Part shown: piece by piece, positions 57,898 to 64,000 of the stretch
How positions within the stretch are numbered: the stretch's first letter is position 1
Layout of the letters: the number at the start of each line of letters is the position of its first letter
Assembly (NCBI RefSeq): GCF_905220565.1
Contig: NC_059400.1
Coordinates: forward strand, 1,071,501 to 1,135,500
Source of the DNA: Melitaea cinxia
Taxonomy: Eukaryota; Arthropoda; Insecta; Lepidoptera; Nymphalidae
Reading direction: 5' to 3'
Length of the DNA stretch: 64,000 bases
Made by a program: the position numbers and the translations under genes
Notes under the pieces: model-generated
What the model was told of the DNA's origin: nothing
The model's database searches: none
The model's input: only the letters and a program-made list of their open reading frames with translations

Positions 57898-58168
57898 ACA
57901 CATATAACACAGTTCCGCTACCACCTTGGAACTTAATAAGCCGACCGGTGGCGGGATAACCATCCAACTACTGGCTTTGAAATACACAGGCCGAAGACGA
58001 GCAGCAGCGTCTTCGGTGCGACAAAGCCAGCCCTGCGGTCACCAACCCGCCTGCCCAGCGTGGTGACTATGGGCAAAACACATGAGTTCACGTTATTTTT
58101 GGCGTAAACTTGTGGCCTATGTCCAGCAGTGGACTGTATAGGCTGTAATGATGATGATAATGATGATG
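57898..58168 (+). mobile_element. C element, 5'-truncated, with tail
   Basis: From ATAACACAGTTCCGCTACCA to TATAGGCTGTAATG and an ATGATGATAATGATGATG tail. Flanked by ATTGACATTA at 57888-57897 and 58169-58178: 5' truncation plus target duplication, the mark of target-primed reverse transcription. Confidence 0.9.
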
Positions 58169-58178
58169 ATTGACATTA

Positions 58179-58508
58179 TGAACTTATAAATATTGTTTTT
58201 AAGGCGTAATATTTGTGGTGAGAATATTACAGACCATAATGCTTACGATATTGGCGCAAAAAATTCTAGAAATTTAAAAATGGTTAATGACAATCGTGTC
58301 TAAATAATACATAATACTACGACTTATACAAACTTCCCTTTATAATATTATAACGGTCTTTTAAAGAGCTTTCGACGCAGCAAATATACAAAATAAAAGA
58401 TTTTGTAACGTTATAAATATCAAACATAAGCTATATCACTAAAAGCCTATAGAATGACAAAATCTTACCTAAAATTTATATATTTCAATAAACTTTTACG
58501 AATTAAGC
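58179..58508. other. AT-rich spacer
   Basis: Nothing recognised. Confidence 0.3.
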
Positions 58509-58695
58509 AAGACGCTAATGCCCGTCTTCGGCCTGTGTATTTCAAAGCCAGTGGTTGGATGATTATCCCGCCATCGCTCGGCTTTTTAAGTTCCAATGTA
58601 GTAGTGGAACTGCATTATCACTTAGTAACCTCTTACGATACCCACGGGAAGAGAAGGGGTGGTTATATTCTTTACTGCCGTAACCTAGCACGCCT
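58509..58695 (-). mobile_element. C element, 5' half only
   Basis: GCCCGTCTTCGGCCTGTGTA to TTCTTTACTGCCGTAACC; the RTE-like 3' half is missing, unlike ordinary 5'-truncated copies, so a later deletion is likely. Strongly diverged. Confidence 0.8.
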
Positions 58696-59209
58696 AACAA
58701 AACTTATATCTTGACAATTCTGATGAAGTAATCATAATCAGCGTCATAAGATTTCCATAAAAAAGACACAGTAATCATTTCCCAAATTCAGTAGTAACAA
58801 ATATCAATTTAAAGTATTTCAATAAAATAAAGTAACAAGCCATGTGTGTAACGCAAGCACGAGACATGCATACAATTGTTTCTGAACGAATATACAAGAG
58901 AGTACATTCGTTTAATAGCGCTGTTCCGGATATAGCGACTATTTGGAGTTTTCAGACACACTTGCACGACCACAGGCTAAAACAGCCTTATGTTGTATTT
59001 CGATACATTCAATTTAAATTGATACAGCTTTGCTTGTAATATATTTCTAGTTGAATAAATAAACGGCACTATTTACCATAGTAATAATTAATATTTGTAT
59101 GTGCAAATTCCTTTTCTACTGGTAATAGTTTTTTAACAATATTTGTATTAGCTAAGTCTTAAATTTCATATTAAATCTTAGAACTGCACTTAAAATAATA
59201 ATCTAAAGT
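58696..59209. other. AT-rich sequence
   Basis: A 65-codon ATG frame at 58842-59039 lacks family resemblance and is probably chance. Confidence 0.25.
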
Positions 59210-59405
59210 ATTTGACCTTCACGCGCATTCTTTCTTCGTGAGGTTTTCCCTGAGCGCTATAATTTGGGGGTTTTCAAGCGTCGACTATACAGACATCTTT
59301 TCCGTAAACGCCAGCAACGCACCCGCAACTTCTCTTATCTTGCAAATGTCCAGGCGACGGTAGCCATTTAACATCAGATGGCTTCATCCACTCATTTTCT
59401 CCCAT
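59210..59405 (+). repeat. Retroelement 3' region, diverged
   Basis: GTTTTCCCTGAGCGCTATAA, TATACAGACATCTTTTCC, GCAACGCACCCGCAACTTCT, CAAATGTCCAGGCGACGGTA, CCATTTAACATCAGATGGC: the order I recall from a lepidopteran LINE/SINE tail. Confidence 0.55.
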
Positions 59406-60327
59406 TGTTATAAGAAAAAACAAACCAGTGCAAAAAAATGTAAATTTTAATACAGAATAGTATTACAGATCAGTCTGTCTTATTATAAGAATATTTGTTT
59501 ATCCTAAAGCAGATTATTTTCGGGCGATTTCAGTACATAAAAGTCGCTAGATAAAACCGTCAACAGACAACGATTACTCCACTATAAATAATAGATATAT
59601 CGCGATAATTACTATGAAGGACATAAATAAACCGAGCGTGGATTGTATCGGTCCCGACGTTGACTTGATTTATTTCAATAAGCTACATACTACGAATTTG
59701 CTTGCCAGAAAACATATAATGTCTAGAACTGGCTCTTATAATAATTCATAATTTTATATTATAAGTAAGTATGTTAACTTTTGATTCTTTTCACAATTTT
59801 TTCTTTTTTTTTGTATAGAATATTTGTAATTAACATTGTCTTGTTGTCACTAACGTTACTTTTTCTCAATGTTGTGTACATAAATATTTTTTATATTCTA
59901 TTTATTCATCAATTTTCCTTATTTTTATTACTTATTCTGCTATACGGAACGGAAACAAATATAAAAGTCAAAAACTATGAAAATTGGACTAGCTGTTCTC
60001 GAGTTATAAGTGTTCGAACAAACTCGGCTTTGTTTTATATATTAAAGAAGAAAAGAAGGAAATATGCATACATATAAAGATGTATGAATAAATAATTCTA
60101 TATCTAAATATTTGAGTGTCTTCTGGTGTACAGGACGAAAGTGGCTAATTAGGGCTGTATTGGATGTATCCGCGATACCGCGCAAGACAACGCAAATAAG
60201 GCTCGTAGCCTTCGTTCTACGAGTAACAAAATATGGATACGGTACATTAACCTGATAGTGCATGGTACTTTTCTGGAAAAAACAATCCAAAGTACCTAGT
60301 AATAAGTTACTTCACGAGGCTATCATT
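59406..60327. other. AT-rich sequence, nothing recognised
   Basis: The 98-codon frame at 59781-60077 is Phe/Leu/Ile-rich from T-rich sequence. GC spot at 60150-60250. Confidence 0.3.
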
Positions 60328-60510
60328 TCACACACGGTCGTCTGTTCCTAAGGACTCAATGCTTGTGTTATAGGTATACGATTGTTATAGCTGAATATAT
60401 TTTTTTCGAGATATATACATAGGAAAAATACATATATAAATACAAGTATTACATTCAGACTCAGGGCGGAATCGAACTCGTAACCTGCGAAGCAGAAAGA
60501 AGTTCACCAC
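60328..60510 (-). mobile_element. tRNA-derived SINE, family B
   Basis: CACACGGTCGTCTGTTCCTA, CAATGCTTGTGTTATAGGTA, AT-rich middle, CAGACTCAGGGCGGAATCGA (complement of the B box at 60466-60477). Second copy of the 37992-38204 family. Confidence 0.8.
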
Positions 60511-61010
60511 CCACACATGCTCGCGTCACATGGTCACGTCACATTGTCATGTAACGTGTACATATTTACCAATCAAGTAACTTTGACAAGAACTTTCTAA
60601 AAAATTATCAAAAAAGGATATCTACTCTACTACTTCTATTCTACTACTTACTTACAAGTACTAAAGTTACTTCATTTCTTAAAGAAAATCCAATTAAATT
60701 TTGCCACATCCACAGATCTCTCACATTCGGACATCGTCCTCAAGCTCAACTCACATAAATAACGTATGCTCTGATCGGATAGCGTTGATATGTTGTCCTA
60801 TTTACTCATTTACTTAACCCATTGCGGCTCTGATACACACCGGTCACGTATCCCGTCCATTACTCGCTGCAACAACTAAATTTGATTTATTGTCTGAATA
60901 TCAGATACGATGGAATCTGCAGAAGTTGAAGCATCGACAAGGCATTTGTCATTAATAAATGTTAGAAAAGATACTTTATTATAAGCGTTGTAGGGAAACA
61001 ATTAGTTTGA
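60511..61010. other. Unique spacer
   Basis: CACATGGTCACGTCACATTGTCATGT near 60527-60552 has repeated CA(C/T)-type palindromic cores; otherwise nothing. Confidence 0.25.
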
Positions 61011-61062
61011 TAATAAAACTACGTTCGAATTTTAAATAATAAAGCTACGTTCGAATTTTAAA
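61011..61062. repeat. 26-bp tandem duplication
   Basis: Two units starting TAATAAARCTACGTTCGAAT differ by one base (A/G). Confidence 0.95.
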
Positions 61063-61272
61063 TTATAATTATCATCTCAAGTATAAAGAAGTTCGATTGA
61101 AAAGTATTTTAATTTTTATGTTTCAGATAGTTCCGTCTCTTTGAAATGTGATAGCGAGTATGGATTATAATTAATAAACTATAATCTTGTCAATAAATTC
61201 CTTTAACACTTAAAAAAAACTGACATCATTCAAATCTACAAAATTGTTAAGTAATTGTAAAAGTGTGAAATT
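61063..61272. other. AT-rich spacer
   Basis: Nothing recognised. Confidence 0.3.
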
Positions 61273-61628
61273 ACTGTGGTCACCAACCCGCCGTGCCCAG
61301 CGTGGTGACTGAGGGCAAAACATATGAGTTCGCGCCATTTTTGGCGCGAACTTGTGGAGGCCTATGTCCAGCAGTGGACTGCAATAGGCTTTTGGGGTGC
61401 GATGGTATAGGTTGTGAAGTTCTTCATCCACACTCACAAAGGGAGGATCCTCCAACCAGACTGATGTTGTGTCTGGTGGGCTAACGCCCCAACGGTTGTT
61501 GTCGGGATCTTGTATATATACTCAATCACTTTGATAACTTTGGTAGCGCAGTGTAGGATACGTCAGTTTTCTCTAGTTTATATGCCGCGCGATAGATGTC
61601 GCTACAGGCTGAAATGATGATGATTGAT
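61273..61628 (+). mobile_element. C-like element with second tail
   Basis: TGGTCACCAACCCGCCGTGC to GTGGACTGCAATAGGCT (about 61391), then about 210 bp of unrelated GC-rich sequence with GGGAGGATCCTCC, then GTCGCTACAGGCTGAAATG and ATGATGATTGATG. Two GGCT-type ends in one unit suggest a chimeric 3' end or 3' read-through of a C element into another RTE-like tail. Confidence 0.7.
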
Positions 61629-61863
61629 GAAATTACAGGTTCGATGAATTTTTAGACTTATTTTAAGTATAATAAAACAATGTCCTGTTAATGATTTGTC
61701 TCGCCAATAGCTTTATTGTACAGGAAGATTGGTTTAGTACGCTTTCATAGGGGTAGTGGCGAGGATATTGCCCTAATTTTGAAAACTGTATTATGAACTA
61801 AAGTGTCAACGTGAACCAGCGAAGCAATTATACTGAGTATTATATCAGGATTTATAAAATACT
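61629..61863. other. AT-rich spacer
   Basis: Nothing recognised. Confidence 0.3.
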
Positions 61864-62062
61864 TTTTGAAGTAAGACTTCGTTAGGCATGCTTGACTTGG
61901 GGATTGAGCTGGTGAATACATGGCGAGATAGATACGAAAAATGAGATCGGGCGAGGTGAACGGAAGTTGAGAGGGAGATATAAGTTAGTGAAGATAGAAA
62001 AAGAGAGAGCTACGTTTCGTTAGTAATACTTTAGTCGTGTGGTTTAAGGCACACTCGTTTTT
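61864..62062 (+). repeat. Family E repeat
   Basis: TTGAAGTAAGACTTCGTTAG, GCTTGACTTGGGGATTGAGC, GATCGGGCGAGGTGAACGGA, GTTGAGAGGGAGATATAAG, TTTAGTCGTGTGG. Longest copy of the GTTGAGAGGG...GTGAAGAT part. Confidence 0.8.
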
Positions 62063-62531
62063 AAGCATCCTCTTTTCAACTATTTATTATTTTAATTTTG
62101 AATATATATATTCAAAATTTTTCATTTATTAATATTTAAAGAGAAATTTAGTTCAATTTTGAAGGTCTAAAAAAATCGCAAACGAAATTAACTATGTAAT
62201 GGGAGAGAACACGTTAAATTAATACGTGGAGGTCGCGTTATATCACCCATTTGTCTTATCGCCTATAAATCATCACATAAACCCACCATTTATAATATAA
62301 TAAAATTTATAACCTCCATAATCCATAGCCTATATCTTATTAACAATTCCCTAACATTACACGTCCTAACCTTATGTTTTTTATCGACTTGTCGTAAGTG
62401 ACTAGACCGCTTTGACGCTATAATCACCTCTATCACTTAAATATTAAGGATAGTATTCTCGTAAACATTTTCGTGAATAAAAGTAAATAGTAATGCTCAA
62501 TAACCGTTGGCATAAATAGTATTAACAACAA
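62063..62531. other. AT-rich spacer
   Basis: Nothing recognised. Confidence 0.3.
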
Positions 62532-62783
62532 TTGATTTACATACAAATTGCTCTACACGATATTGCTGACGGAAAGACGCGTGACGCGTACCGTCAGAAT
62601 GTGGGGCCTTTAAACGGGCAGATATACCTAAATAACATAAAAGCATTTATTTCGCCAGAAGGTGAAACACACATAACGAATGTCAAAGTCATGGTAGCCT
62701 ATTCAGCAAACAAATTTAAAAATTTCCACATTTTAACATTTGGTACATTAAAAACTAATGTGCTTAGAGTTGTCCTTGAGTAA
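62532..62783 (+). CDS. Uncharacterised 83-codon open frame, low confidence
   Basis: One frame is open from 62532 to TAA at 62781-62783 with coherent, mixed-composition peptides such as GKTRDAYRQNVGPLNGQIYL and ISPEGETHITNVKVMVAY. It starts at TTG and has no early ATG; the first in-frame Met is deep inside (within KVMVAY), so it could only be an exon or a fragment. No splice acceptor is convincing. No family recognised. The stop lies directly at the insertion site of a C element. Several frames of this length occur by chance in the window. Confidence 0.15.
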   Translation: MIYIQIALHDIADGKTRDAYRQNVGPLNGQIYLNNIKAFISPEGETHITNVKVMVAYSANKFKNFHILTFGTLKTNVLRVVLE

Positions 62784-62791
62784 CCTTGCGT

Positions 62792-63121
62792 ACTGTGTGG
62801 CTACGGTACTACTAAATAATATAGCCACCCCCTCTCTTCCCGTGGGTGTCGTAAGAGGCGACTAAGGGATAACACAGTTCCGCTACCACCTTGGAATTTA
62901 AAAAGCCGACCGGTGACGGGATAACCATCCAACTGCTGGCTTTAAAATACATAGGCTGAAGACGGGCAGCAGCGTCTTCGGTGCGACAAAGCCAGTACTG
63001 CGGTCACCAACCCGCCTGCCCAGCGTGGTGACTATGGGCAAAACACATGGGTTCACGTTGTTTTTGGTGTGAACTTGTGGAGGCCTATGTCCAGCAGTGG
63101 ACTGTATAGGCTGTAATGATG
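62792..63121 (+). mobile_element. RTE-tailed non-autonomous element (C)
   Basis: Full length, CTGTGTGGCTACGGTAC to TATAGGCTGTAATGATG. Flanked by the 10-bp target duplication AACCTTGCGT at 62782-62791 and 63122-63131. Confidence 0.93.
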
Positions 63122-63212
63122 AACCTTGCGTTAGTCAAAAAATGTTATACACAATATTTAATGAACTACTGTGTAGAATATCGGTGTAATAGTCTTGTCA
63201 TCACCCGCGACC

Positions 63213-63572
63213 ATGCACCTGCAACGTCACCAAAACATCGGAACTTTCAAAATAACAATCGCATTTAGCCCTGTAGAATCAAAAGACGTTAATAATACTA
63301 ATAAATATACAAATAGCCCGATAAAAATCGAAAATTTATACAAATACAATCACACCGCTCCGAGCAAATATCAAAGCTCGTTCATCACCAGCACTTTAGA
63401 GCTCTTGGTCAAAATATTAACTTTCTCAATAATTCTCAACAATATAATCTTATTCGCTTGCATTCCATGTGTTCAATGGCTCAATAATAAAACGCGCAGA
63501 TACTCAACCGTACGAGGGTGTCTGTTACTCGTGCTCATACCGTGCATCGCAAAAGCACCTGATTGCGTCTGA
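63213..63572 (+). CDS. Uncharacterised 119-aa open frame, low confidence
   Basis: ATG at 63213 (context GCGACCATGC) to TGA at 63570-63572. It starts MHLQRHQNIGTFKITIAF, followed by an Asn/Tyr/Lys-rich part, a hydrophobic segment around residues 65-90 (LELLVKILTFSIILNNIILF) and a second hydrophobic stretch near the end (GCLLLVLIPCIA). It could be read as a small two-pass membrane protein, but AT-rich codons and no domain make chance likely. Downstream 63573-63690 is GC-elevated unique sequence. No promoter or splice site is evident. Confidence 0.15.
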   Translation: MHLQRHQNIGTFKITIAFSPVESKDVNNTNKYTNSPIKIENLYKYNHTAPSKYQSSFITSTLELLVKILTFSIILNNIILFACIPCVQWLNNKTRRYSTVRGCLLLVLIPCIAKAPDCV

Positions 63573-63844
63573 TTGAGCCGGGCTTTATTGGGAATAGTGA
63601 AATCAATTACCTTCGTCTGATTTCTAGATTGAACGCGAACGAGATTCTTATTAGACTCGACTGTGACGCCTTTATATTCGAGAATCTAATTTGAGCATCT
63701 TAAAGAAATTTCTATTTAAAATTTTGTATTGATGGTACAATTTGAAATTATTCATTGGAAAATAAGCTTTTATTCACGTTCGATCAAATAGTGTTCAATA
63801 ATGTGTATATAGTGTTCAAAGTATTGCAAAATTTATACAGTTTT
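63573..63844. other. Unique spacer
   Basis: GC-elevated to about 63680, then AT-rich. No feature. Confidence 0.3.
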
Positions 63845-64000
63845 ATCTATTTTTATCGATGTTCAAAAAAGGATGAGGTTCTCCAATCGACCGCATATTT
63901 TTTTGTTTATAATTTTCACTGGGTGTGCCAATTTCGATGATTTCTTTATTCAAAAGCTAAAAAATGACAAGAATATCATGAAGTCTCATTTATTTTTGAA
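63845..64000 (+). mobile_element. Family F element, cut by window end
   Basis: GATGTTCAAAAAAGGATGAG, GTTCTCCAATCGACCGCAT, CACTGGGTGTGCCAATTTCG, GATTTCTTTATT: the F end and body start, diverged; continues beyond the window. Confidence 0.6.

Noticed and set aside
59781..60077. 98-codon hydrophobic open frame as a membrane protein
   Set aside because: Phe/Leu/Ile content follows from a T-rich strand; no ATG context, domain or codon bias.
1..64000. CRISPR array, operon, defence island or toxin system
   Set aside because: No spaced direct repeats, no bacterial-type gene arrays or ribosome binding sites; all signals are those of an insect nuclear genome.

Overview
The window is eukaryotic, AT-rich, non-operonic DNA, almost certainly from a butterfly or moth, probably a nymphalid-type butterfly. 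The evidence is the set of interspersed repeats, recognised from memory of lepidopteran genomes and not by search: Metulj-like tRNA-derived SINEs, RTE-type LINE 3' ends reading ...AYVQQ-TAIG followed by GATGAT tails, a second LINE tail reading ...CCADPT, short Helitrons that start TC and end hairpin-CTAG/T, and a poly-A-ended repeat ending in TTTGCCGACCTAGTGACAT.

I found no complete, recognisable protein-coding gene. Most long open frames are translations of repeats or chance. The window reads as a large intron or intergenic regulatory landscape. From 1 to about 20 kb repeats are sparse and many GC-elevated, motif-dense unique blocks stand out (for example 770-960, 12.8-13.9 kb, 15.9-16.6 kb, 19.0-19.15 kb). 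From 20.6 to 42 kb retroelements are dense and sometimes nested. From 43.7 to 49.1 kb there is a second run of unique, GC-elevated blocks that look like clustered cis-regulatory DNA. From 49.9 kb to the end repeats and unique blocks alternate.

Repeat families, lettered here for cross-reference. A: poly-A-ended repeat of about 285 bp, 14 copies or fragments. C: RTE-tailed non-autonomous element of about 330 bp, 9 copies. M: Metulj-like SINE, 8 copies. B: a second SINE family, 2 copies, plus one other SINE at 26.9 kb. H: short Helitrons, 6. F: elements with AACCGAC inverted ends, 6. E: unclassified repeat, 3. There are also several LINE 3' fragments.

Points most worth a second look: (1) a 37-position near-complementary stem at 54864-54977 that looks like a microRNA precursor; (2) a 59-codon ATG open frame with high GC3 on the minus strand at 29601-29780; (3) a strong 3' splice acceptor followed by a short open exon-like segment at 20658; (4) a C element flanked by a 124-bp, 98% identical target duplication at 28.4-29.0 kb; (5) an A element inserted head-on into another A copy at 37 kb; (6) homeodomain-like motif clusters, including an 18-bp perfect palindrome with two TAAT cores at 19040. 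No CRISPR, operon or bacterial-type system is present.
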